Of a DNA stretch of 64,000 bases, positions 53,354 to 64,000 are shown piece by piece. Under the pieces are notes generated by a model. It did no database searches. It was not told the DNA's origin and saw only the letters and a program-made list of their open reading frames with translations. How positions within the stretch are numbered: the stretch's first letter is position 1; the number at the start of each line of letters is the position of its first letter. A program made the position numbers and the translations under genes. The DNA comes from Dermanyssus gallinae (taxonomy: Eukaryota; Arthropoda; Arachnida; Mesostigmata; Dermanyssidae): NCBI GenBank assembly GCA_003439945.1, contig QVRM01003977.1, forward strand, positions 310,001 to 374,000, given 5' to 3'.

Positions 53354-55246
53354 ATGCCCGACAAGAAAATGAATACAAGACTTATTATAGCGCTTATGGT
53401 GTTTACGGTGGCCGAGTCGGCGGACGTTGACTTTCCGTGCTTCAACGTTCGCATTAAACCTCGTCGAACGCGCGGCCATACGAAAGACAGTCGCGAACGT
53501 GGCTGGCTCTCAAGCAGAGAGTCCACGACTAGAAAAGAGGCTAATGGCCTCCTTAGGCAAAACGGAGCCAGCTTCGACAACATGGATGACCTGATCGACC
53601 TTTTCTTTGAATTCCAACCGCCGTTGATTCCGAGGTCGCCGTTTAACGTGGTGCTTGTCGGCTGTGCTCGCCGACTGTCGATTCGCTGCGATACATTCGT
53701 ACGAAAATTGAACTCGTTCTTCACCTTCACTACGCTGCGCCCACGAATTGTTCGCGACAGGCGACAGAATTTACAGACAGGGCTACTACTAGGTACCGAT
53801 TCGGCGCTGCTCGAACGGTGCTCTACAGCTGCCAATCTCGTTATACTGATGACCGGAGACATTGTGCACTTCACGAGCGTCGACGCGTCGTGCAACACCC
53901 GCAATACACTTCTCGTAGTGTTTACGCCGCTCTCGCAGGTGCTGATAGCAGTTCCGTGGAGCAGCGTCGTGTTTCGACGCAAACGGCAAGACATCCTGGT
54001 GAGCGGCTTTATTCAGCCACTTGAAGAAATTCAACTCGACTACACGCCGAACACGAGAGCGTTACGATACTCTGTCTGGGCTCGAATCTCGCAGCGGTAC
54101 ACGTCGCTCGTCGAAGATGTTCGCCTGAACAAAATGACTCGCGATGTGATGACGTTCATTCAGATGTTCGGTGCGGTCGAATTTTTCATCGACATGAAGG
54201 TGCGTTCGACGAGCTCGGAGAGGTTCTACAACAAGACGAGGTGGTACACGCTACGATCGAGTCTCCGGTCGAACTACTCCGATTCGAACTGCGTCATCGC
54301 CACCGAGTACATTACGGCACTCGGCTTCTTTCGGCGATCCGCCAATCAGACGGCCGTCCGGCAGGTGGACAAAAACCTGTTTCGGTGGTCTCTGTGGCTG
54401 CCGTTCATCGCGTCGCTGCTGTCGTCTGCGGCGGTCGTTGGTCTGTCGGCGTACGCGAGTCTGTGTCCGACCCGGTCGACGCTCGAATACCTGCTGTTCA
54501 ACATCATTACGACGGTTCAGCGGCCTTCGGGCATCCGCAGCACGACGTCGGTGATCTTTGTGGCTACAGCGTGGTTTCTCGGGATGCAGCTCATCAGCAT
54601 CATGTACCGGGGCGAGATCGTCGCCGTACAACGAACGGTTGCCTACGACGAGAAGATCCACACGATCGACAAGTGCCGCAGTCATGTGCTGAAAAGCGCT
54701 CAGGCACAAATGCTGCTGCCGAAGAAGACGTCTGCCGTCACGTGCGTTCTGGAGCGCGAAAGTCAGCGGCTGCGAAGCTGGCTGGAGCGTTTCGGAGATC
54801 CGTACCGAATTCGGATCACCGAACACAACGAAGTGCCGCTTTCGCTCGTCTATCGCAAGCATGTCGTGCGCAAATCCAATACGGACAATTTTAAAGTTCT
54901 CAATACAGGCTCGAATAAGACCGCTGTGTACGAGTCGCCGAGATGTGCGAATCAAAGCCGACGGTCGGGCCGAAAGCGTGGTAGGCGCGCGATCTTCGCC
55001 TACTTGAGTCCGACAAAAGGTCATCGCATTGCACAGACGCTGTTGAAGTACGGCCTAGGGAAGACGTTGCTGGAGCGCATGTATGCCGCCCGACCTAGCG
55101 TCGATCAGAACAACCAAGTGCAGACGTCCACGCGAGCTGTCGTGATGGACGTCCACGCTAACGAACAGGTGTTAACTGCGAGCTCAAGAGTGGGGGTGCT
55201 ATGCATTACCGTGGGTATAATTATATTTATTCTTGAACTTTTATAA
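53354..55246 (+). CDS. Ionotropic-receptor-like ligand-gated channel, intronless
   Basis: Uninterrupted 630-codon frame. The signal peptide is MNTRLIIALMVFTVAESADV after ATG 53354 (a second ATG at 53369 is equally possible). A long divergent extracellular region of about 320 residues follows, then the glutamate-receptor channel layout. M1 is about 342-367 (WSLWLPFIASLLSSAAVVG), the pore loop about 376-393 (TLEYLLFNIITTVQRPSG), and M3 about 397-420 (VIFVATAWFLGMQLISIMYR, leading to GEIVAV). An S2-like region comes next, and a terminal M4 at about 612-630 (VLCITVGIIIFILELL). There is no cytoplasmic tail. Length and single exon suit fast-evolving arthropod IRs, which act as chemoreceptors in sensory neurons. 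Assignment rests on topology and M3, and no ligand-binding residues can be named. The stop lies in the 36-bp repeat at 55230. Confidence 0.78.
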   Translation: MPDKKMNTRLIIALMVFTVAESADVDFPCFNVRIKPRRTRGHTKDSRERGWLSSRESTTRKEANGLLRQNGASFDNMDDLIDLFFEFQPPLIPRSPFNVVLVGCARRLSIRCDTFVRKLNSFFTFTTLRPRIVRDRRQNLQTGLLLGTDSALLERCSTAANLVILMTGDIVHFTSVDASCNTRNTLLVVFTPLSQVLIAVPWSSVVFRRKRQDILVSGFIQPLEEIQLDYTPNTRALRYSVWARISQRYTSLVEDVRLNKMTRDVMTFIQMFGAVEFFIDMKVRSTSSERFYNKTRWYTLRSSLRSNYSDSNCVIATEYITALGFFRRSANQTAVRQVDKNLFRWSLWLPFIASLLSSAAVVGLSAYASLCPTRSTLEYLLFNIITTVQRPSGIRSTTSVIFVATAWFLGMQLISIMYRGEIVAVQRTVAYDEKIHTIDKCRSHVLKSAQAQMLLPKKTSAVTCVLERESQRLRSWLERFGDPYRIRITEHNEVPLSLVYRKHVVRKSNTDNFKVLNTGSNKTAVYESPRCANQSRRSGRKRGRRAIFAYLSPTKGHRIAQTLLKYGLGKTLLERMYAARPSVDQNNQVQTSTRAVVMDVHANEQVLTASSRVGVLCITVGIIIFILELL

Positions 55247-55373
55247 GCCCGGAATGACCAACTTTTTCTTGAACTATTCTAAGCCCGGAATAATCTACCT
55301 TTTCTTGAACTTTTATAAGCCCGAAATGACCTACGTTTTCTTAAACTCTTATAAGCCCAAAATAACCTATTTT
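55230..55373 (+). repeat. 36-bp tandem repeat, 4 copies, overlapping the receptor stop
   Basis: Units 55230-55265, 55266-55301, 55302-55337 and 55338-55373 each start TTCTTRAACT and contain AAGCCC(G/A). The last five codons and the TAA of the receptor gene lie in unit 1. The unit is a multiple of three, so another frame stays open through all copies. Confidence 0.92.
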
Positions 55374-55705
55374 TCAGAATTAAATTCCGGCGCCATGACG
55401 CCGTGGGTCAGTTCGACTGACGAAATTCTTCAGCGTTCTTACGTTTTGACGCTACAGGCCTCTTTGGACTCTTCTTGGCCTTAAATTACTTACTCAGATT
55501 TCTTTTAGAATAGTAAATAGTCTTACCCAGATATTTTAAAATAAAAGTCATGATTCTACCCAGATTACTGATCACTCTGCAGTTAACAGAATTATGATTG
55601 GCTTAGAATCTCTTTGCTTTGTGAAGCCCGCTGCTAACGTGTCGTATCACATCTACATTACTCACATTTAACAGATACCTTTTTCTCGTTGTCTCTTTCT
55701 ATCTA

Positions 55706-55788
<83 letters not shown>

Positions 55789-56520
55789 TTTAATGTACCA
55801 GTATTAATAGATCAGGAGCATTGATGTGCACCCAAAGTGTTGTCATTCAAGGCGATTTCAAGACTGTAACGCATATATATATATAATTTGAACACGCTTG
55901 ATGTGTCTGGATAAATAAAGTAAATGCATTCTGCTGAATTTTAATACTGTTATTACTGCAATGGACGGTACAATACACACTGTCGTTTGTCAGTTGAATG
56001 CACAAAATACGCCACATAAATATTTGGATTGATGTACATAGTTATACCATGCGTCTTACTCGGAAAGGCAATTCCTTACATTGACTTAGATAGATGGCTA
56101 CATTTGACTGATGCTCGGTATAAGGTATACGCCGTTACAGTTGTAAGATATGAACGAATGGAATGCAGACCTTATAGTACGAAACTTTTACCATGGCACC
56201 TGTGATGGCTGCGCATCCTTTCTACGCGCTGCCAGTAATGCCATTTCGAGGTCGAGAAACTTAGAGGTTCCTTGTTTCACGCGTGGACCTCAGCTCTTCA
56301 GATGACGATGTTGGGCTCTACCCCTTTTTATTGTTTGATAAGCCTATCAGGCCTTTGAAGGCAGTTTAGTGGGTGCAGCTCATATACACCCACGATCTTT
56401 CCGCAGCACTTGCATACTATGAGCTCCTAAGAGGGAGCGTCTATTCTTAGTGCTAGGAATTCAGGCGGTGATGCAGAGTTTGGGCAGAAGCAAAGCATTA
56501 AGCCAACACCGGCTAAAAAC
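55374..56520. other. Intergenic, no gene recognised
   Basis: Contains (TA)n at 55711-55781 and short TA tracts. No exon supported. Confidence 0.45.
55711..55781. repeat. (TA)n microsatellite
   Basis: About 70 bases of TA repeat followed by TGTGTG. Confidence 0.95.
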
Positions 56521-56524
56521 GCAG

Positions 56525-57191
56525 CTAAGAACATACCGCGATCTCTTCGGCATACGACGCCGTGGACGACAACCCAGCATCCGTTTTGTATGCTTTTGTA
56601 TGTGTTCCACGTGCGTTAGTTAGGGCACACTTCGATTTGTTCGGTGCCAAGCATGATTTGAATAACTCTCCTCCGACCTTCATTTGGGATCTGTAATCTC
56701 TGACTTCACGCTCTTCTCGCAAAATTGAAGGAAAGCTGTAGCAAACGGTTGTCTAGATTAACAGCGACTGTTGCTTCCACGAAGCCTATGGTTTGCAGCT
56801 ATTCCAGTCGTTTTTCCAGACTGTCGTTCAAAGCAAGCTTAGTTTTTGTCGTATTTTGTAAGTTTTTCGAGGCAAATTACCGTCCCGGTAATCCCAGTAA
56901 ACGCTGGGCAGAGCAGGAATTAATTATACCTAGGACTCAAAGGACTCCCGGTCAAGTATGGTGCGATTTTGGATAAGCAGTATTTTTCATTTAAAACAGT
57001 AAAACAGTTTGCAGGTGAACGTCACGTAGGTCGCTTGGCAAGGTAAGAGCGGTCGTGGCTTTTGTCCGTATCGCGTCTAGTTGCGCACTAAATGAAAGCC
57101 TTCGGGTTAAGGTGACCCCAATATAAGTAGTCTTGATGATTATCTGTAGTGCATTCCCGTTTATTTTAAGCAATGCCCTTTTAAGCAGCAC
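56525..57191 (-). pseudogene. LINE ORF2 C-terminal relic (antisense)
   Basis: On the minus strand 57191-56991 reads LLKINGNALQIIIKTTYIGV and TLTRRLSFSAQLDAIRTKAT, the usual post-palm block of jockey/R1-type RT proteins (LGVTLTRxLSF). Further along, 56722-56525 contains SSTASYAEEIAV, which may be a worn RNase H segment. Frames are broken between the two. Inactive. Confidence 0.55.
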
Positions 57192-57259
57192 ATGATATTC
57201 CTTTACTGAAACGCCTTGCTTTTGTTTTTTTGTGTGCTGATTGTAAGTTTGCCTTCCTC

Positions 57260-58380
57260 ACACCATTGTGTAGTCTCAACGTTATACAAATGTGGGATTT
57301 CGGGATTTTGCTGGGTTTCTAAGTGCCTGCATTGAATGCGTTGGGGGCTTTGAGATCACCAAGCAGGTCCGCAAGTCCAGTTTAAATTTACACTTGCTAT
57401 ACCGAATCTTAAAAGTAGTGATTATCCCCGAGTAGGCAATCGATAGCGGGTTGAAAATAAATAGAAACAGCATATGCCATTTTGCTGTTAGAGTGGCAAA
57501 TTGAGACGTGTTTAGTACAAAAGAGACGGCATACGATTAGACCGTCTTCGTAAGAAGTTATACTGCTTCGCCGGAATCTTGTCCTCGGTGGCCGAATACA
57601 GCCTGCCAAAAATTACTGACGTTAGAATTTAATTGTGCATACTTGTAAGTGCCTTTGCAGTTGCTCGAGTCAGTTGCATCTCGTTTTCGCTTGAAGATGG
57701 GCTTTGGAGAGCTGTGCCACTACTCGGCGGGTATTTTTCTTGTCTAAGGCATAAACTGAATAGTGTTGTGAAAATTGGACGCAATACATTTACATTCCTC
57801 TTGACGACTCATATGCGATTCTATCGATTTTCGTTGTTTCTGCTGAAATGTGACCTCGACTTTGTTTTCACTAAATTCTGAAAAGTTACCATAAAGAGCC
57901 GGGTAGTGTGCCTGCCGTCTTTCGCCAGGAGCCTTGTGAAATTACCCACTTAGTCATAACCGTTTATTTCGGGGTTCCGCGGCATTAGTCTCTTCTATAG
58001 CCATGCCTTCTGCACGCTTGCCGTTATATGTCTTATGCATATAACATCTCTGGAAGGTTTCGGGTCTGCATGACGCGTCACCAGTAACCTGTCTGATTAG
58101 AGTGGGACTCACGAACCCACTAAACCCGGATTTCTCCACACCCTCCCAGACTCAGTAATACTTGGCATTTGCTCGCACCCGTGAGAAAAGCGTCCCTGTC
58201 AAAATCCTTGACTCAGCTATGTCTGAACGGCATCAGCAACTACATATATATATAATTATTATCATCATTTATTTGTATGAAGATATACATTTGTGATGTA
58301 AGAACATATGAACAACACCGCCCGGGGCATTCGGATATAATGATTCTTTAATTTCAAATATATATATTTATATATATATA
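57260..58380. other. Intergenic, no gene recognised
   Basis: No domain recognised in the short frames. Possibly more worn LINE sequence next to 56525-57191, but I cannot support it. Confidence 0.35.
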
Positions 58381-58381
58381 T

Positions 58382-58480
58382 ACAGCGCCTTGACCTCGAC
58401 GTCCAACGCGGAAACGCGGCGTCCGTCCGGGGCACGCTGCTGAAGTGGTCCCAACCCACTCTATACGAGATAGAGTAATA
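58382..58480 (+). mobile_element. RLE-type retrotransposon 3' stub, fragment 6
   Basis: Encodes QRLDLDVQRGNAASVRGTLL to a stop, nearly identical in protein to the end of fragment 1 (48655-48717). It is 5'-truncated to about 30 codons and abuts a (TA)n tract on its left, unlike the TAA-flanked copies. Confidence 0.8.
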
Positions 58481-58499
58481 TCCTAGTGCACACGTTTGC

Positions 58500-59985
<1,486 letters not shown>

Positions 59986-59989
59986 GTTT

Positions 59990-60800
59990 GCTGATGGCAC
60001 ATTGCTGCAGTTATGTAAGGCTATTCATTCCAATTGCCCTGACTGCAAGATATCAAGCAGTAAAGTCGCTATATCCGTATGGGTCAAGTCAGAGGATGCG
60101 GCCAGAAAGCTTACGCAACCTTCCGCAATAAGGTCGATACCCGTCACGGTGACCTGCCCGGCTCTAACCTTATTCAAGGTGAGAAGTCAAGGCGTCGATG
60201 TCGCATTTACAGACGACGAGATACGCGAAGAGCTAGCTGGTAAAACCCCACTCAGCAAGGTGATCCTGACGTTTGACCGCCAACCGCCTGTATCTGTCCT
60301 CCTGGGGTACAAAACCCACTCAGTCGTAGAGGAGCCTGGAGCCTGATCAACCAAAGTTATGCTACAATTGTCAATGAGTGGGGCATCTAGCGGACAGGTG
60401 CACTTTTCGCAAGGCCTGCAAGAAATGTGGAGGTTCTGATCATCTGGCGTCCAGTTGCACCAAACAATCAAGATGTGTCAACTGTGGTGGCCCCCACGCG
60501 GCCGGATCGCCTTCTTGTCCGCGCGTGGCTTATTCCTGTGAGCGTAACAGGATCATCATGGAGGCGAGAGTTCTTCAGCAAGTTAAGGCAACGCACCTGA
60601 GTGCATTGATCACGGAGGGACCTGATGTCACAGCCACAGTCGCAGAAAACGCACAAACTAACTGTTCCAACAGCAGCAAAGTTTCCTACGCAGCAGTTCT
60701 CAGGGGCATATCTACTACGCAAGAAAGCACCTCGCCTCAGCTGCTTCTTCCTAATCTGCGACCATTACCAAAACCCAAACAAAAGCGAGCCATTGAATTT
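59990..60800 (+). pseudogene. Gag-like ORF1 of a LINE, 5' part (before mariner)
   Basis: A frame from 60002 (KISSSKVAISVWVKSEDAAR, VTCPALTLFKVRSQGVDVAF) resembles the RNA-binding middle of LINE ORF1 proteins. It is followed after stops and a shift by three CCHC-type knuckles: CYNCQ..GHLADRC, CKKCGGSDHLASSC and CVNCGGPHAAGSPSC (about 60360-60530). A polar tail follows up to about 60800, where mariner sequence begins. Such proteins package LINE RNA. Two or more lesions make it non-functional. Confidence 0.75.
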
Positions 60801-62089
60801 TCGCGGGTTACGTATATTCGAATTTCGATTTTTTGTGGCGTTATGTTGGAACTCATGTCTCTCACTTATGCCGACAAGCTCGGCCATTTTGAATGTTCAC
60901 TTAATTGTTGACAGCTGCTTTGCTTGCACGTGTTTTGGATCGTCTTCGATTTTTACCTATTCAAAAAAATGGATCAAAGAACCTGTATCAAATTTTGTGT
61001 GAAAAACGAAATTAAGTGCGCGGATGCATTCCGAATGTTGACTGTGGCATACGGAGAAGCTACCTTGGACCGAAGCAACGTTTATCGGTGGTACAAAATG
61101 TTCTCAGAAGGCCGAGAAGATGTGAACGACGAAGAGCGTGCCGGACGCCCGAGCACTTCAACAACAGACGAAAAAATTAATGAAGTGGAGAAAATGGTAT
61201 TGGCCAATCGTCGAATCACCGTTAGAGAAGTTGCTGAGGACCTAAACATATCGATTGGCTCGTGCCATTTGATTTTTATCAATGATTTGGGCATGAGACG
61301 GGTCGCCGCGAAATTCGTACCAAAATTGCTCAATTGCGACCAAAAACAGCATCGCATGAACATTGCTAATGAGATGTTGGACTCTGTCCGCGACGACCCA
61401 AATTTGCTCCAGAGGGTCATAACTGGTGACGAATCGTGGGTTTATGGTTATGACGTGGAAACCAAAGCTCAATCATCTCAATGGAAGCTGCCGCACGAAC
61501 CAAGACCGAAAAAAGCGCGCCAAGTTCGGTCGAATGTGAAAGTTTTGCTGACAGTTTTCTTCGATTGCAGGGGCGTGGTGCATCATGAGTTCTTGCCACA
61601 GGGTAGAACGGTCAATAAGGAATATTACCTGCAAGTTATGCGCAATTTGCGCGAAGCAATCCGCCAGAAACGCCCGGATTTGTGGAAGAACAAAAATTGG
61701 CTTTTGCACCACGATAACGCCCCTGCTCACACATCGTTACTTGTGCGCGAGTTTTTGGCCAAAAACAACACACTAATGATGCCGCAGCCACCGTATTCCC
61801 CAGATCTGGCCCCCTGTGATTTTTTCTTGTTCCCTAAACTGAAGAGGCCCATGAAAGGACGACGTTACGCTACGCTTGACGAGATAAAGACGGCATCGAA
61901 GGAGGAGCTGAACAAGATAAAAAAAAATGTTTTTTCGAAGTGCTTCGAAGATTGGAAAAACCGTTGGCACAAGTGTATAATTTCTCATGGGGATTACTTT
62001 GAAGGGGACAAAATAGATATTTATGAATAAATGAATATTTTTTAAAAAAACACAAAAGTCGCGATACTTTTTGAACACACCTCGTACAG
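60800..62089 (+). mobile_element. Mariner insertion inside the LINE ORF1
   Basis: Mariner-like sequence starts near GAATTTTCGCGGGTTACG (60796) and ends with CGATACTTTTTGAACACACC and CTCGTA at about 62089. LINE ORF1 coding resumes after the 3' end, so the element interrupts that gene. The 3' terminal repeat is present. I could not find its inverted partner at the 5' end, so about 30 bases there seem to be missing. Confidence 0.8.
60969..62030 (+). CDS. Mariner transposase, intact DD34D frame
   Basis: 353 residues, uninterrupted, the usual length. It is a cut-and-paste transposase acting at the element ends in the nucleus. The N-terminal HTH region (RTCIKFCVKNEIKCADAFRM; VREVAEDLNISIGSCHLIF) precedes the catalytic core: VITGDESWVYGYD (first Asp), LLHHDNAPAHTSLL (second Asp), then YSPDLAPCDFFLFPKLK with 34 residues between the second and third Asp. 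WVYGYDVETKAQSSQW is typical. All catalytic residues are present. The start is ATG 60969, preceded in frame by a chance ATG at 60924. Intactness against a decayed host LINE suggests recent arrival. Confidence 0.95.
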   Translation: MDQRTCIKFCVKNEIKCADAFRMLTVAYGEATLDRSNVYRWYKMFSEGREDVNDEERAGRPSTSTTDEKINEVEKMVLANRRITVREVAEDLNISIGSCHLIFINDLGMRRVAAKFVPKLLNCDQKQHRMNIANEMLDSVRDDPNLLQRVITGDESWVYGYDVETKAQSSQWKLPHEPRPKKARQVRSNVKVLLTVFFDCRGVVHHEFLPQGRTVNKEYYLQVMRNLREAIRQKRPDLWKNKNWLLHHDNAPAHTSLLVREFLAKNNTLMMPQPPYSPDLAPCDFFLFPKLKRPMKGRRYATLDEIKTASKEELNKIKKNVFSKCFEDWKNRWHKCIISHGDYFEGDKIDIYE

Positions 62090-62094
62090 GAGTC

Positions 62095-62345
62095 GCCAAG
62101 CTCGGCCGCGACGCGCTTCTAAATTTATTACGAAGAGAAACATCCATACCAAGACGTCGCGCAGAGATGTCGGTGGCGCCTTAACAGACGTCGTTCGGAA
62201 GTTAGAGGGCATCAGTCCTGATTTAGCAGCAACCTTAAAGACGATTGCTGAGGCCCTAAAATCTCTCTTGGCCCTCCTTCCTCTTGCAAAGAAGCTCAAA
62301 TCTCTTACATTTCTTTTGGAGGGCACCCACAACTGCTGCGTCAGT
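62095..62345 (+). pseudogene. Gag-like ORF1 of the LINE, 3' part (after mariner)
   Basis: Frame SRQARPRRASKFITKRNIHT, then a leucine-rich helical tail (GALTDVVRKLEGISPDLAAT; LKTIAEALKSLLALLPLAKK), ending at a stop near 62347. This resembles the C-terminal part of ORF1 interrupted at about 60800. Confidence 0.65.
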
Positions 62346-62404
62346 TAACGGTGCACCCAGCAATTCGACGTTTTCCTCCGTTAGCCACTTGATATTGCGT
62401 AGTT

Positions 62405-64000
62405 TTGCTCGCACTGCGGCAGCAGTTTCCTCCCTGTCGTTGTGCGATAAAACGAGGAGCTCACATTCATGCTGCCAGATTGGTGAGCTCCCAGGATACG
62501 CTAGCGCCAGCCAACGAAAATACGGATGCTTTCCGCTTCAAACATCCAGACGCACCATTGAATCTCTCCATGCCCACACCCCCGGCAATCACACTGCCTT
62601 CCTCAACCTCACGTGAAGAGATACTGAGTGCAATGAAGACTTTTAGCCGAAGTTCAGCTGCCGGCCTAGACTTCATAAGGCCTTGTCTGTTGCAGGACTT
62701 GTTGTCTAGTGCACTGGGGAACACGGCCAGTCGACTAGCGGACTCCATTGCTAAAGTGGTTGATGTGCTCAGATGGGGCTCGCCCCGTCTTCTCTTTTAC
62801 CACTCATCTTTGGGGCAAGAATGTTTGCATAAAAAAAAGATGGCTCATTACGTCCGATCGCTTTTTCTTCAGTCGTTCGCCGACTGGCGGCCAAAATCGG
62901 CTGCTACGATAATAAGGTAGCTATTTCAGCAACCCTTGGTCAACACCAGCTAGGATTCGCTACCCCCGGGGGTACAGAGGTAGTGGTCCACTGTGCCCGT
63001 GCATTTTCGCAGTCGCGCAAAATGCCAACGGTAATGGCCAAATTGGACTTCCGAAACGCCTTCAATAGCGTCCGGAGAAAGCATTTGCTTCGAGCCGTCA
63101 AGTCGTGGGCACCATTGCTGTTTCACCAGACGAACCTGGCCTATGGTTCAGGACCATCCCACATAGTAATGCCCCAGAGCGTTATGCCCTCGCAGACAGG
63201 TCTTCAGCAGGGTGATCCCCTGGGTCCTCCACAATTTTGTTTGTGTATCAAGGAATTAGTGAATTCTCTGCAGTGCCCCCTTAATGCCTGGTACTTGGAT
63301 GACGGGATTCTGGGCGGGGACCTCCCGACCGTATCCGGAAATATCCGGAAAGTTAATGATTTTAGTGCAATTAGCGGGCTGACACTGAACCCGGTTAAAT
63401 GCGAAATATATGTCACAGCTCCCAAAGAATTTAAGCCATTAGATTTGAGTAACCTTTTTAACTTGCTCCCGGGCTGTCGCGTAGTGGACAAGGTTAACCT
63501 GGAGCTGCTAGGTGTCCCCTTATTGCCGAACGGCATTGCAAAAGCATTAGACAGTCAAAGAGATAAACTCGACTTCGCCACAGGCAGACTATCCCAATTG
63601 GATGCCCACTGCGGTCTATTCCTTCGTAAATCTTGTTTTTCAGCCACGAGGTTAACACACCTTCTTAGAGGTTCCAACCTGTTTTTCTCACCAGAGCTTT
63701 AACAACCAATGGACTTAGTTTAGACATTTTAGAGATCATACTAAATCTTAAGCTGACTGATACGGCAAGGGAACAGGTAATGCTCCCGGTCTCTTTAGGC
63801 GGTCTAGGTGTGCCGGACGCGGTCATGATGGCAGGACCCGCCATCGTGTCGTCATTGACCCAGGCGGCGGACAGGGTTACAACATTATTGGACAGCGATG
63901 GGTGGGATGCTTATAACGTTGAACTTCAAAAGCTGACCGAAGAATTGTCGTTGCTATTTGATTCTCCTCCGGATGATAGGGCTAACCAGGGTAGTTGGAC
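62405..64000 (+). pseudogene. RLE-type LINE reverse transcriptase, longest copy, runs off the window
   Basis: RT blocks in order: SAMKTFSRSSAAGLDFIRP (from about 62627); KKDGSLRPIAFSSVVRRLAA after a shift near 62790; HQLGFATPGGTEVVVHCARA; LDFRNAFNSVRRKHLLRAV; LQQGDPLGPPQFCLCI; NAWYLDDGILGG with the catalytic YLDD at about 63293-63304; GLTLNPVKCEIY; CFSATRLTHLLRG. After another shift near 63700, LPVSLGGLGVPDAV (from about 63785) matches LPVARGGLGLPEA of fragment 1 at 47580, so this is the same superfamily. At least three frameshifts make it non-functional. The endonuclease part lies beyond the window edge. Confidence 0.85.

Noticed and set aside
54241..55024. 217-codon (+) and 257-codon (-) frames
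   Set aside because: Arg/Asp-rich shadows within the receptor gene, whose own frame has signal peptide and membrane helices in the right order.

Overview
The window is animal nuclear DNA. It has spliced genes with GT-AG introns, very long (TA)n and (TAA)n microsatellites, tRNA-derived SINEs, mariner transposons and several kinds of non-LTR retrotransposon. Gene content and intron style (an arthropod tango/ARNT gene, an intronless ionotropic-receptor-like gene) point to an arthropod. An arachnid, perhaps a mite, is my guess from overall character; it is not proven. No bacterial operon, CRISPR array or viral genome was seen.

Layout. 1-16.0 kb: no convincing protein gene. It holds trinucleotide microsatellites, four tRNA-derived SINE copies, perfect palindromes, a 28-bp tandem repeat and one antisense CR1/jockey-like reverse-transcriptase relic. 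16.07-23.30 kb: a complete ten-coding-exon gene for ARNT/tango, the obligate bHLH-PAS partner; all splice phases agree and 774 residues are predicted. 26.2-27.6 kb: a decayed R1-clade LINE. 28-33 kb: SINE relics, microsatellites and tandem repeats. 33.24-36.54 kb: a complete seven-exon selenoprotein T homologue of 192 residues; the catalytic Cys/Sec is replaced by Ser, and one intron appears to use a GC-AG donor. 41.49-43.04 kb: the last three exons of an unrecognised gene for a cysteine-containing single-pass membrane protein. 43.1-45.1 kb: a dead mariner with both terminal repeats, abutting a fold-back MITE; a diverged relative of the MITE lies at 37.7-38.1 kb. 45.4-46.6 kb: a decayed gag-like (zinc-knuckle) LINE ORF1. 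47.5-50.8 kb: five 3' fragments of retrotransposons with a PD..D endonuclease-like C-terminus, separated by (TAA)n arrays. 51.7-52.7 and 56.5-57.2 kb: antisense LINE relics. 53.35-55.25 kb: an intact intronless ionotropic-receptor-like gene of 630 residues, whose stop codon lies in a four-copy 36-bp repeat. 58.4 kb: another retrotransposon 3' stub. 60-64 kb (continuing past the edge): a long copy of the TAA-associated retrotransposon, split by a mariner with an intact 353-codon transposase.

The host genes (ARNT, SelT, the membrane protein and the receptor) all lie on the + strand. I see nothing tying them into one pathway. Most other sequence is explained by transposable elements and microsatellites, and the most distinctive structure is the chain of retrotransposon 3' ends joined by (TAA)n.
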